This document shows, piece by piece, positions 1-7,901 of a DNA stretch of 41,799 nt. The DNA is from Lachnospiraceae bacterium. GTDB lineage: Bacteria > Bacillota > Clostridia > Oscillospirales > CAG-272. Below the pieces are notes generated by a model, which was not told where the DNA came from, made no database searches, and saw only the letters and a list, made by a program, of their open reading frames with translations. The stretch is taken from assembly GCA_024404495.1 (NCBI GenBank), contig JAKSPT010000023.1, forward strand, positions 1-41,799. Reading direction: 5' to 3'. Positions within the stretch are counted from its first letter, which is position 1, and every line of letters starts with the position of its first letter. The position numbers and the translations under genes were made by a program.

Positions 1-1
1 C

Positions 2-30
2 ATTCTACCATAGGAGGTTCTTTTTTTCAA
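2..30 (-). promoter_or_regulatory. sigma-70 type promoter firing off the left edge
   Basis: On the minus strand TTGAAA (25-30) and TAGAAT (2-7) are separated by exactly 17 nt. The gene it would drive begins beyond position 1. A strong terminator lies behind it at 79-146, so it would start a new transcription unit after the beta-mannosidase operon. Confidence 0.6.
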
Positions 31-31
31 T

Positions 32-48
32 GTCCGTTTTTAACGGAC
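32..48. promoter_or_regulatory. perfect 7-bp dyad just upstream of the left-edge promoter
   Basis: GTCCGTT-TTT-AACGGAC is a perfect inverted repeat ending 1 nt upstream of the -35 box of the minus-strand promoter at 2-30. It has no U-tract in the direction of that transcript, so it is more likely a regulator binding site than a terminator. The regulator is unknown. Confidence 0.4.
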
Positions 49-78
49 CTGTTCACGAGCGGTATGCGGCTTTTCATG

Positions 79-146
79 AAAAAAGCCGGGTTATCGTTGC
101 AGAAATTGAAAAAATCACAAAATCTGCAACGATAACCCGACTTTTT
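79..146 (-). terminator. Rho-independent terminator of the beta-mannosidase operon
   Basis: Arms 85-103 and 123-141 form a 19-bp stem with one mismatched position and a 19-nt loop. On the minus strand the stem is followed by six U. On the plus strand it is followed by five U, so it could work in both directions. It lies 22 nt after the beta-mannosidase stop codon. Confidence 0.85.
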
Positions 147-167
147 CGGCTTTATGGCATTGTTGAC

Positions 168-2318
168 TTACTTATGGATATAAAGCGTATAGCGTGCGTT
201 CCATTCCTCTTTTACACCGCTCGTGACGAGGAGAGTCAGTTTTCCGGTGCTGACGGCGGGGGCGGGGAAGGAGAGCGAAGCGCCGGAGACGTTCGAGCGC
301 GGCGCAGCTTCGGGAAGGGTGAAGGAATAGCGGGCGACGACGGTTTCCCCGTCGAGCAGAGTGACCGTCGCTTCTCCGGCGGGCGCCGCTTCGGCGCTGT
401 CGTTGAGGAGATAGGGCTTGAGGGTCACGTTTTCGCCCGGTTTCCAAGAGAGCTTGCGGAAGCCGAGGGAAAGGTGGGTCGGACGGAGGGCTTCCTTCAC
501 GGCGTAATACGCCTCGCGCGGACGGGCGGGATAATAGACCAGCTCGTTTCCGGCGAGGGTCTCCCACGGCTCGTTGTAGTCCCAGTTGATCGCGAGGGAG
601 GCGTGCGGCCACTTTTGTCTGACCGTCTCAAAGAGCGAACGGTAGCAGTTTGCCTGCACCTCGTTCGACGCCGCCGCCATTTCGGAAAGCGGCGCATTTT
701 CGGGGATGCCGGTGATCTTCGAGGTCATCCAGAACGCCGCCCATCTTTCGCCGTGGCGTGCCTGCCAGATCGGATCGGCGGTGGGATTGGCAAGCTGCTC
801 CTCGGTGAGGATCGCTTTCAGCGTATCGTAATCGGAAACGCTGCCGCAGCCGTACTCGGTGTAACCGAGGTAATCGGTGACGTAGAAGGTCTGAAGGATC
901 TCGTCCTTGCCCGCCATGACCGAATACGCACCGTGCTTGATGCCCGGGAGCGGGGAGGAGTGCCAGTAGGGGACCTCGGGCTCGTTACGGAAGGTGACCG
1001 CATCGAGCAGGCGGAGCGCCTTGGACTGCATCGTCATGCAGCGGCTCCAGGAGCAGAGAAGCTCGTTGCCGCCGCAGAAGAGAACGACCGAGGGATGGGT
1101 GCGGAGCGCCTTGACGATCGCGGTCGCCTCCTGTTCGAGGACGGCGAGGTAGGAATCCTTTTCGCTGTAATGGGCGCAGGCAAGCGGAAATTCCTGCCAC
1201 AGCATGATGCCGAGCTCGTCGCAGAGGTCGTAGAACCAGTCGGGCTGGATGAAGCTGCCGCCCCAGAGACGGAGGATGTTCATGTTCGCTTCCTTGGCGA
1301 GGGTGAGGAGCTTTTTAACGTGGCTGTATTCGACCTCGCTGTACGAGAGGGCGGAGGGGACCCAGTTGCTCCCCTGCCCGAAGCAGCGCTCGCGGTTGAT
1401 CTCAAGGGTCGCGGGAAGATCGACGTGATCGCCGTTGTGGATGGTATTGCCGTTGTTGACCATACGGACGCGGCGGAAGCCGAGCTTTCTCGTCTTTTCG
1501 TCGGTCGTTTTTCCGTTCCGCTTCAATTCTGCACGGAGGAGGCAGAGCGGCTGTGCGCCGTGGTTGTGCGGGAACCAGAGCGGCGGGTTATCGAGGGTCA
1601 GCGTTTTACGGAAGGGAACGCCGCCCGGAACGGAAACGGTATCGGAAAGAAGCACCGTGCCGTCCGGACCGGTCAGGGTCAGGACCGCGTCGCCGGATGC
1701 TGCGGGAAGGAAGGAAACGGTGATCTCCGCGCGGTCAACGGTATCGTTCAGACGGTAGGAGACCTCAAATCCGGTCAGACGGGCTTCGGGACGGTATTCG
1801 ATATAGGCGTCGCCGACGAGACCGAGAACGATGAAGCGGGGCGACCAGTCCCAGCCGTATTCAAAGGCGGGCATACAGCTTTCCGCGCTCTCCCAGCCGA
1901 CGCCCTCGTTGATCGGTTCGCCGGGCAGCTTCTGCGCGGGCTCGATCACGACCTCGGCCGTGACCGTTTTTCCGCGGTATTCCTTCAGATCGACCTCGGT
2001 GCGGGTGAACATTCCTTCGTGCTCCGCCTTCTTCACACCGTCGATCAGGACCTCGTATTTGTATTCGACGCTTTCGAGAACGAGGAAGGGACATCCGTCC
2101 TCCTTCACCGTGAACGCCGTTTTGTAGTGCCAGAATTTGTCCTCCAGACCGTAGTAGGCTTTTTCGTTGTTGCCCTCGTGGATGGAGGGCAGACCGAATG
2201 CTTTTCTGCAATCCTCCTGAATATAGCCGGGGACGGAGGCGGGGATCGCTTCGGAAAGGGCGCCGTCTCTCGTTTCGGAGGAGGCAAGGGTCCAGTTCAG
2301 TCTGATTCTTTCGTCCAT
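168..2318 (-). CDS. GH2 beta-mannosidase (intracellular)
   Basis: A 716-residue glycoside hydrolase of family 2, expected to release mannose from the non-reducing end of beta-mannosides. The order is an N-terminal jelly-roll (about 1-170), Ig-like domains, then a TIM barrel. The acid/base glutamate is E419 in CGGNEL and the nucleophile is E488 in YTEYG. The fingerprint WGGSFIQPDWFYDLCDELGI (352-371) is typical of beta-mannosidases and distinguishes it from beta-galactosidases. No signal peptide is visible, so substrates must be imported. The start is the ATG at 2318 behind AAGGAG; an upstream in-frame extension has no ribosome site. It begins 19 nt after the SUKH-like gene ends and closes the minus-strand operon before a strong terminator. 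Together with pgcA upstream it suggests oligosaccharide use. Exact substrate is inferred. Confidence 0.9.
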   Translation of the reverse strand: MDERIRLNWTLASSETRDGALSEAIPASVPGYIQEDCRKAFGLPSIHEGNNEKAYYGLEDKFWHYKTAFTVKEDGCPFLVLESVEYKYEVLIDGVKKAEHEGMFTRTEVDLKEYRGKTVTAEVVIEPAQKLPGEPINEGVGWESAESCMPAFEYGWDWSPRFIVLGLVGDAYIEYRPEARLTGFEVSYRLNDTVDRAEITVSFLPAASGDAVLTLTGPDGTVLLSDTVSVPGGVPFRKTLTLDNPPLWFPHNHGAQPLCLLRAELKRNGKTTDEKTRKLGFRRVRMVNNGNTIHNGDHVDLPATLEINRERCFGQGSNWVPSALSYSEVEYSHVKKLLTLAKEANMNILRLWGGSFIQPDWFYDLCDELGIMLWQEFPLACAHYSEKDSYLAVLEQEATAIVKALRTHPSVVLFCGGNELLCSWSRCMTMQSKALRLLDAVTFRNEPEVPYWHSSPLPGIKHGAYSVMAGKDEILQTFYVTDYLGYTEYGCGSVSDYDTLKAILTEEQLANPTADPIWQARHGERWAAFWMTSKITGIPENAPLSEMAAASNEVQANCYRSLFETVRQKWPHASLAINWDYNEPWETLAGNELVYYPARPREAYYAVKEALRPTHLSLGFRKLSWKPGENVTLKPYLLNDSAEAAPAGEATVTLLDGETVVARYSFTLPEAAPRSNVSGASLSFPAPAVSTGKLTLLVTSGVKEEWNARYTLYIHK

Positions 2319-2337
2319 CGTATGGTTCTCCTTTTGT

Positions 2338-3282
2338 TTATCCGATGATGCTGCCCCAGAAGGGGAGAAGGGTAAGATCGGTGCCGCCGTCGATTTCCGC
2401 GCCGGCAAATTCGGCGTTCAGGTAGCTCTGAAAATCTTTTCCGTAAACGATCGTGTCGCTTCCGACCGAGGAAAGCACGGGCGGATCCTCCATTCCTTCA
2501 ACGAGCGGCAGATACCGGTGCCCGAAAAACGGGAACAACTTCGGTCCTTCCGACGCTTTTTCGTCAAAGACGCGGACGGCTTCTTCTTCGGAAACCGGCT
2601 TTTTTCCCCACACGGGGTTCCAGTACCAGTCAAGCGCTTCCTTTTTCAGAAAACGGTAGGGCGCGGACATCCTTTTCCGGTTTTCCTTCACGGTTTCGGG
2701 CGAAAAATCGTACCAGTGCGGGAAGCCGGGGCGTCTGCCCTCGTTCCGCTCGCGCGGGAAGCCGTAGGTCAGGTAATACTCCTTCAGCGAAGCGGGAAGG
2801 GTAAAATTGTAAATCGTTTCGATCCGGTCGACGGTATTCTCATCGCAGAGGATGAAATCAACGGTGCCGTTGTCGGTACGGAACAGAGGATTCTTCCGGT
2901 CGCGGCGCGGGATCTCATCTTTTCCGACGAAAAGCTGCTTTGAGGTGATCATCAGCCCGTCCTCGGGGTCCTGCTCGGGATCCTCCATACAGATGATCTC
3001 GTTATTGTCAAGATCGACCGTGAACCAGAGGGAAAAGAGGGTCTCCGCGGCGGCAAGATCGGGGAGGGAAGCCCCGGTCACGTCGGTGAAGAGCAGGGAA
3101 ACCGAACCGTCGTTCCCGTCCTCGTCGGAAACGGAGAGGGAAAGCGTCAGCTCGGCGCTGCCGTTTTGCCCCGCGTTTCTCGAAAACGAGACCTCGGTCA
3201 CGGCGGCGTTTTCAAATCCGCAGTATTGCGAAAGGACCTTTTCCGCGTCTGAGGCGGTTTCGATCGGTTTGTATCGGATCAT
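2338..3282 (-). CDS. hypothetical protein, possible SMI1/KNR4 (SUKH)-like domain
   Basis: A 314-residue soluble protein that I do not recognise with certainty. The part from about 145 to 300 has a SUKH-like layout: a helix followed by FTLPASLKEYYLTYG, then a segment around FFGHRYLPLVEG and a closing VYGKDFQSYL. The N-terminal 140 residues look like a separate beta-rich acidic domain. No signal peptide or membrane segment is seen. The start is the ATG at 3282 with a weak AAGGTG site. It lies 35 nt downstream of pgcA and 19 nt upstream of the beta-mannosidase. SUKH proteins often act as immunity proteins or as scaffolds. No toxin gene is adjacent here, so an immunity role is not supported. Confidence 0.6.
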   Translation of the reverse strand: MIRYKPIETASDAEKVLSQYCGFENAAVTEVSFSRNAGQNGSAELTLSLSVSDEDGNDGSVSLLFTDVTGASLPDLAAAETLFSLWFTVDLDNNEIICMEDPEQDPEDGLMITSKQLFVGKDEIPRRDRKNPLFRTDNGTVDFILCDENTVDRIETIYNFTLPASLKEYYLTYGFPRERNEGRRPGFPHWYDFSPETVKENRKRMSAPYRFLKKEALDWYWNPVWGKKPVSEEEAVRVFDEKASEGPKLFPFFGHRYLPLVEGMEDPPVLSSVGSDTIVYGKDFQSYLNAEFAGAEIDGGTDLTLLPFWGSIIG

Positions 3283-3317
3283 GGCGGCACCTTCTTTTTC
3301 TTGATCTCGGATCGGCT

Positions 3318-5039
3318 TCAGCCGACCTTTTCGGAAATGAACGCGGCGTACTTCGCGACCTTCGCGTCGGCAGCCTCTGCGGTCGCACCGGCGACGAGGT
3401 AGTAGAACTTGACCTTCGGCTCGGTGCCGGAGGGACGGATCACGATGACGTCGCCGCCCTCGGTCTCGTAATACAGCACGTCGGAGGAGGGAAGCCCGGT
3501 CTCGCTGACCGCGCCGGTCTTCAGCTCGGTGATTTTGCCCGAACGGTAGTCGCGCAGAGCCTTGACGGGCTCGCCGGCGATCTCGGTGAAGGGAGAAGAG
3601 CGGAAGCCTTCCATCAGCGCTTTCATTTTGTCCGCGGCGTCGAAGCCCTTGATCGTGAGGCTGACGACCTTTTCACGGCTGTAACCGTACTTTTCGCAGA
3701 GCGCGTCGAGCGCGTCGCAGAGCGTCATCCCGAGAGAGCGGTAATGTGCCGACATCTCGGCAATCAGCATCGAGGCAACGACGGCGTCCTTGTCGCGGGC
3801 GTAGGTGCCCTTCAGATAGCCGTAGCTTTCCTCAAAGCCGAAGAGGAAGCTGCCGTGCCCTGCCGCCTCGTGCTGCTTGATGACCTCACCGATGAACTTG
3901 AAGCCGGTGAGGACGTTGAACATCTTCACGCCGTTCGCCTCGCAGATGCGGGAGGCAAGCTCGGTGGAAACGATCGACTTGACGGCGTAGGGCTCGTCGG
4001 GCATCGTTCCGGTTTCGCGGAAGGCGGTGATGATATAGTCGAGGAGAAGGGCACCCGTCTGGTTGCCGGTGAGGCAGGTGAAGGAGCCGTCCTTTCTTCT
4101 CGCCATGATGCCCACGCGGTCGGCGTCGGGGTCGGTGGCGATCATCAGGTCACTGCCGTTTTCCTCGGCAAGCTTTTTGCCGAGCTCGAAGACCTCGGGA
4201 AATTCGGGGTTCGGGAAGGTGACGGTCGGGAAATTGCCGTCCGCCTCCATCTGCTCGGGAACGGTGATGATGTTTTCAAAACCGACGCGGCGGAGGATCT
4301 CGGGGACGAACTTCGCGCCCGTGCCGTGGAGGGCAGTATGGACCGTCTTCTGGTCGGAATTTGCCTTGATGGCGGCGGGATCGTCGATCTGATCGCCGAC
4401 GCATTTCAGATACGCCTCGTCCACGTCCTTGCCGATGATCTCGATCCTGCCGTCGGCGATCGCCTCGCCGGGATTGCAGGTCTTCACGCCGGTGAGGATG
4501 TCGGTCGAACGGATGACCTCGGAGACCTCGTCCGCCTGCTCGGGCGCGAGCTGTGCGCCGTCTTCCCAATACGCCTTATAGCCGTTGTATTCCTTCGGGT
4601 TGTGGGAGGCGGTGATATTGATGCCCGCGATGCAGTTGAGATACCGGATCGCGAAGGAGAGGACGGGGGTGGGGCGGAGGGAATCGAAGAGATAGACTTT
4701 GATCCCGTTTGCCGCGAGGACGGCGGCGGACGCCTCCGCGAAGCGGCGGGAGTTGAGACGGTTGTCGTGCGCGATGACGACGCCGCGCGCCTCCAGACCG
4801 CGGCGAAGGATGTATTCGGCAAGCCCCTGAGTGGCGTGGGAAACGGTGTAGACGTTCATCATATTGGTCCCTGCGCCCATAATGCCGCGAAGCCCGGCGG
4901 TGCCGAAGGAAAGAAAGCCGGAGAAGCGGTAGGCAAGCTCTTCGTCTTTTCCTTCCAGCGAAAGAAGCTCGGCTTTGGTTTCCGCGTCAAGCAGCGGAAA
5001 ATCGAGGTGGCGGCGGTATTCGGCGAGATAGGATTCCAT
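3318..5039 (-). CDS. pgcA: alpha-phosphoglucomutase / phosphomannomutase
   Basis: A 573-residue alpha-D-phosphohexomutase that interconverts glucose-1-phosphate and glucose-6-phosphate, possibly also the mannose phosphates. All four family signatures are visible: the phosphoserine loop TASHNPKEYNGYK with catalytic Ser145, the metal loop DPDADR (303-308), the sugar-binding GFEESYG (401-407) and the phosphate-binding RPSGTEPKVK (535-544). Length matches the long PgcA type of Bacillota. The ATG at 5039 follows GGAG. It sits 16 nt after the prephenate-dehydratase-like gene and 35 nt before the SUKH-like gene. The beta-mannosidase in the same operon makes a role in channelling released hexose to glycolysis or cell-wall precursors plausible. 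Confidence 0.95.
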   Translation of the reverse strand: MESYLAEYRRHLDFPLLDAETKAELLSLEGKDEELAYRFSGFLSFGTAGLRGIMGAGTNMMNVYTVSHATQGLAEYILRRGLEARGVVIAHDNRLNSRRFAEASAAVLAANGIKVYLFDSLRPTPVLSFAIRYLNCIAGINITASHNPKEYNGYKAYWEDGAQLAPEQADEVSEVIRSTDILTGVKTCNPGEAIADGRIEIIGKDVDEAYLKCVGDQIDDPAAIKANSDQKTVHTALHGTGAKFVPEILRRVGFENIITVPEQMEADGNFPTVTFPNPEFPEVFELGKKLAEENGSDLMIATDPDADRVGIMARRKDGSFTCLTGNQTGALLLDYIITAFRETGTMPDEPYAVKSIVSTELASRICEANGVKMFNVLTGFKFIGEVIKQHEAAGHGSFLFGFEESYGYLKGTYARDKDAVVASMLIAEMSAHYRSLGMTLCDALDALCEKYGYSREKVVSLTIKGFDAADKMKALMEGFRSSPFTEIAGEPVKALRDYRSGKITELKTGAVSETGLPSSDVLYYETEGGDVIVIRPSGTEPKVKFYYLVAGATAEAADAKVAKYAAFISEKVG

Positions 5040-5055
5040 AGATAATCTCCTTCAA

Positions 5056-5961
5056 TTATTTGATAACGGAATACAGTCCGATCGGGGTAAAGCGGGGAGC
5101 GCAGAGAGAAAGGAAAACGCAGATCGCGCTGAGGTCGGCGTGATCCGCCTCCGCGGTGACGTCGTAGGTGAAATCGCGCTCGGCGTAGGGGAGCGGGACG
5201 GAATCGATCTTCCCGACCGGGGCGTTCAGCCTGCCGAGGGCGTAGAGCACGTCGGCAAGATCGCTGCTTTCGGTCGCGGGAAGGGAAAAGCGGAAGCGCA
5301 CCGGATTGCTTTCCGGCAGAGAATACGCACCGAACGCCTTCTGACAGAGGGCGAATTCGGTCTCGGTCTCGTCCGGAGAGGGGACCGTGCAGGAAAACGC
5401 AAGCTTCAGCTCGTATTTTTCGATCAGCTTGCGGAAGCCTCCGAGCGTCCCCTCGCCGCTGTTCGCGACCGGGAGGATACAGAAGGAGGACGTTCCGTCG
5501 TACACGCTTTCGCAGACGGCGGAAAACGAGCTTTCGTACTCGACCGAGGGGTCGGGGAGCGCACGGCTGAACCGTCGGAAGGCGGTATCTGCGGCGGCGC
5601 TTTTCAGATAGGAGACGCGGCGGTTTTCCGGGAAGGAAAGCCGGAGATAGGAGGGGATCCCCTTGTCGCCGTGCCCGGCACAGCGGGCGAGGATGCGGCT
5701 GAGCTCCACCTTTTCGTCAAGGGAGAAGAGGGCGGGAAAGTTTTCCTTCTTGCTTCCGAAGAAGGAATCGCAGGTTTGTCGGAAGGCGTCGCTCACGAAA
5801 AAATCGGGGGTGAAGCCTTCTTTTTCCGAGATCACTCTGCCGAGCTCCCAAAGCCAGCCCTGCTTCCGTTCCCGCAGGCGGAGGGCGGAAACGTCGATGG
5901 CGTTCAGCGTGTCAAGCACGCGCCTTGCCGCCGCCTCCCGGTCCTTTTCTTTATCGGTCAC
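5056..5961 (-). CDS. divergent prephenate-dehydratase-fold protein with ACT-like C-terminus
   Basis: A 301-residue protein that resembles PheA. In prephenate dehydratases an (I/L)P(V/I)ENS.EG loop and a TRF motif form the active site, followed by an ACT domain with ESRP. Here LPVANSGEG (163-171) matches the first motif. The TRF position reads TEF (201-203), and ESRP reads DSVP (253-256) inside a likely ACT domain (about 222-285). The first 40 residues weakly recall a chorismate-mutase helix. The arginine of TRF is lost, so normal prephenate dehydration looks doubtful. Start is GTG at 5961, two bases after the htpG stop, with no clear ribosome site, implying translational coupling. Cellular role is unknown; a regulatory or ligand-sensing function is inference. 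Confidence 0.6.
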   Translation of the reverse strand: MTDKEKDREAAARRVLDTLNAIDVSALRLRERKQGWLWELGRVISEKEGFTPDFFVSDAFRQTCDSFFGSKKENFPALFSLDEKVELSRILARCAGHGDKGIPSYLRLSFPENRRVSYLKSAAADTAFRRFSRALPDPSVEYESSFSAVCESVYDGTSSFCILPVANSGEGTLGGFRKLIEKYELKLAFSCTVPSPDETETEFALCQKAFGAYSLPESNPVRFRFSLPATESSDLADVLYALGRLNAPVGKIDSVPLPYAERDFTYDVTAEADHADLSAICVFLSLCAPRFTPIGLYSVIK

Positions 5962-5963
5962 GG

Positions 5964-7844
5964 TCAGTTTCCGAGCTTCTCTTCGAGCAGCGTATAGCTG
6001 TCGGCGAGGAAGTCACGCAGTTCTTCGGGGGTGAGCTGTCTCTGTCCGAGAAGCGCGAGGCGGTAGACCTGCTTTGCGATCCTTTCGGTCTCTTCGCCGT
6101 CAGCGGCGTCACCGAGACGGCGGACGAGGCTGTTCTTCGCGTTGAGAACGAGGGTGCTTTCGGTGGGGAAGGAGGCGGCTTCGGTGCCGTTCTCGATCGC
6201 GTACATTTTCATCATATCCTCAAAGCGGCGGCTCTCCTCGCTCACGTTCAGGATCGCGGGGGTCTTTTCGTCCTTGAGGTTCTCGAATTTCACGGTGAGC
6301 TTTTCGCTGCCCGAGACCTTTTTGAAGAGGTCGGCAAGCGTGTCGTTCTTGTATTCCTCGCCGTCGCCCTTCAGCGCGCCCGAGATATCGGCGTCCACGC
6401 GGCTGAATTTGATCTTGCGGTCGCTTTCCAGCATTGTGATGAACTGCGCGTCGAGGAGCTTGTCAAGATAGGCGACCTTCACGTTCTGATCGTTCAGCAG
6501 GGAAATATACTGCGCCTGCGTGACCTTGTCGGTCGCGTAATAAACGGTATTTTCGTGTCCGGCTTCCTTCGCCGCGTCGAGGTATTCGCCTACCGTGACG
6601 CTCGTGCCGTCGGTGACCGGGAGGAGAAGGGTATCCTTCACCTTGTCGTAGAACTTGCGGTCGCGGAGGCAGCCGTACTCGGCGAAGAGGCGGATGTCGC
6701 CCCAGAGCTTTTCGTAGTTTTCACGGTCGGTGTTGAAGAGAGAGTTCAGCTTGTCGGTGACCTTCTTGACGATGTGCGCCGAGATCTTGGCAACGTAGCC
6801 GCTGTTCTGGAGATAGCTTCTCGAGACGTTGAGGGGCAGCTCGGGGCAGTCCATCACGCCGCGGAGCATCAGAAGGTACTCGGGAATGACCTCCTTGATG
6901 TTGTCGGCAACGAAGACCTGATTGTAGAAGAGCTTGACCTGACCCTCAAGGCTTTCGTACTCGTGGTTGAGCTTCGGGAAATAGAGGATGCCGCGGAAGT
7001 TCAGCGGGTAGTCGGCGTTGATGTGGATCCAGAAGAGCGGATCGCGGTAATCGTGAAAGACCTTGTGATAAAATTCCCTGTATTCCTCCTCGGTGCAGTC
7101 GGAGGGATTCTTCTGCCAAAGGGGATGGGTGTCGTTGATCGGCTTCGGTGCCTCGGGCTCTTTCTTCTCGCCGTCGCCTTCCTCTTTTTTCTCCTCCTCG
7201 GCGCCGATCTCGGTGAAATAGATCTCGACCGGCATGAAGGAGCAGTATTTGTCGAGGGTCTCGCGGATCTTGCCCGCGTTCAGCCATTCGTCCTCGCCGT
7301 CGTTGATGTGCATCACGACGTCGGTGCCGCGGGCTTCTTTGTCATAGGGCTCGGTGATCTCGTAGTCGCCCGCCTCGGTGCAGACCCACTTGACGGCGGG
7401 AGCACCGGTATAGGACTTCGTGATGACGTCCACCGTGTCGCTGACCATGAAGGAGGAATAGAAGCCGAGACCGAAGTGACCGATGATCCCGGCGCCCGCG
7501 TCGTTTTCCTTGCCCTCGTATTTCTGAATGAAATCGAGCGCACCGGAAAGCGCCATCTCGCAGAGGTAGCGCTGCAGCTCGTCCGCGGTCATACCGATGC
7601 CGTTATCCGAGACGGTGAGCGTGCGTTCCTCCTTGTCGAGGGTGACCGTGATCTTATAGTCGGTGTCGGTCAGATCCTTCGCCTCGCCGAGCGATTCGAG
7701 CCGTTTCAGCTTGGTGACGGCGTCGCAGGCGTTCGAGACGATCTCACGGACGAAAATATCCTTTTCGGCGTAGAGCCACTTTTTGATGATCGGGAAAATG
7801 TGTTCCGTCTGGACGGAAATGCCGCCCTTTTTCGTTTCTGCCAT
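5964..7844 (-). CDS. htpG: molecular chaperone HtpG (Hsp90)
   Basis: A 626-residue cytosolic ATP-dependent Hsp90 chaperone of normal bacterial length. The GHKL ATPase motifs are intact: EIVSNACDA (34-42) with the Mg-binding Asn38, DNGIGM (80-85) and GHFGLGFYS (122-130). A charged Glu/Lys/Pro-rich linker lies near residues 220-250, unusually long for a bacterial HtpG, and the middle and C-terminal dimer domains follow. The ATG at 7844 has a GGAGG site. It is followed at a 2-nt interval by the prephenate-dehydratase-like gene and preceded by a Gfo/Idh/MocA gene. No CIRCE-like repeat was noticed before it, so heat-shock control through HrcA is not evident. Confidence 0.97.
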   Translation of the reverse strand: MAETKKGGISVQTEHIFPIIKKWLYAEKDIFVREIVSNACDAVTKLKRLESLGEAKDLTDTDYKITVTLDKEERTLTVSDNGIGMTADELQRYLCEMALSGALDFIQKYEGKENDAGAGIIGHFGLGFYSSFMVSDTVDVITKSYTGAPAVKWVCTEAGDYEITEPYDKEARGTDVVMHINDGEDEWLNAGKIRETLDKYCSFMPVEIYFTEIGAEEEKKEEGDGEKKEPEAPKPINDTHPLWQKNPSDCTEEEYREFYHKVFHDYRDPLFWIHINADYPLNFRGILYFPKLNHEYESLEGQVKLFYNQVFVADNIKEVIPEYLLMLRGVMDCPELPLNVSRSYLQNSGYVAKISAHIVKKVTDKLNSLFNTDRENYEKLWGDIRLFAEYGCLRDRKFYDKVKDTLLLPVTDGTSVTVGEYLDAAKEAGHENTVYYATDKVTQAQYISLLNDQNVKVAYLDKLLDAQFITMLESDRKIKFSRVDADISGALKGDGEEYKNDTLADLFKKVSGSEKLTVKFENLKDEKTPAILNVSEESRRFEDMMKMYAIENGTEAASFPTESTLVLNAKNSLVRRLGDAADGEETERIAKQVYRLALLGQRQLTPEELRDFLADSYTLLEEKLGN

Positions 7845-7878
7845 GGGTAATATGCCTCCGATGATGATTTTATTCCGT

Positions 7879-7896
7879 GCCGGGAAAAAGCCCGGC
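7879..7896 (-). terminator. weak intercistronic hairpin before htpG
   Basis: GCCGGG and CCCGGC (6 bp, loop AAAAAG) lie between the Gfo/Idh/MocA stop and the htpG start. On the minus strand it is not followed by a U-tract, so it is at best a partial terminator or an RNA-processing stem. Confidence 0.35.
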
Positions 7897-7901
7897 GGTT
7901 G

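Noticed and set aside
30..2348. Plus-strand open frame of 772 codons with AGGAGG upstream
   Set aside because: It lies fully antisense to the clear GH2 beta-mannosidase, its protein is rich in Gly/Arg/Val/Glu with no domain, and it runs through the operon terminator. Such long shadow frames are common in this GC-rich codon bias.
5925..7850. Plus-strand 641-codon frame opposite htpG, and similar long frames opposite other genes (29655-32138, 32807-35377, 38330-40048)
   Set aside because: Each is antisense to a gene with intact family motifs and shows no recognisable domain.
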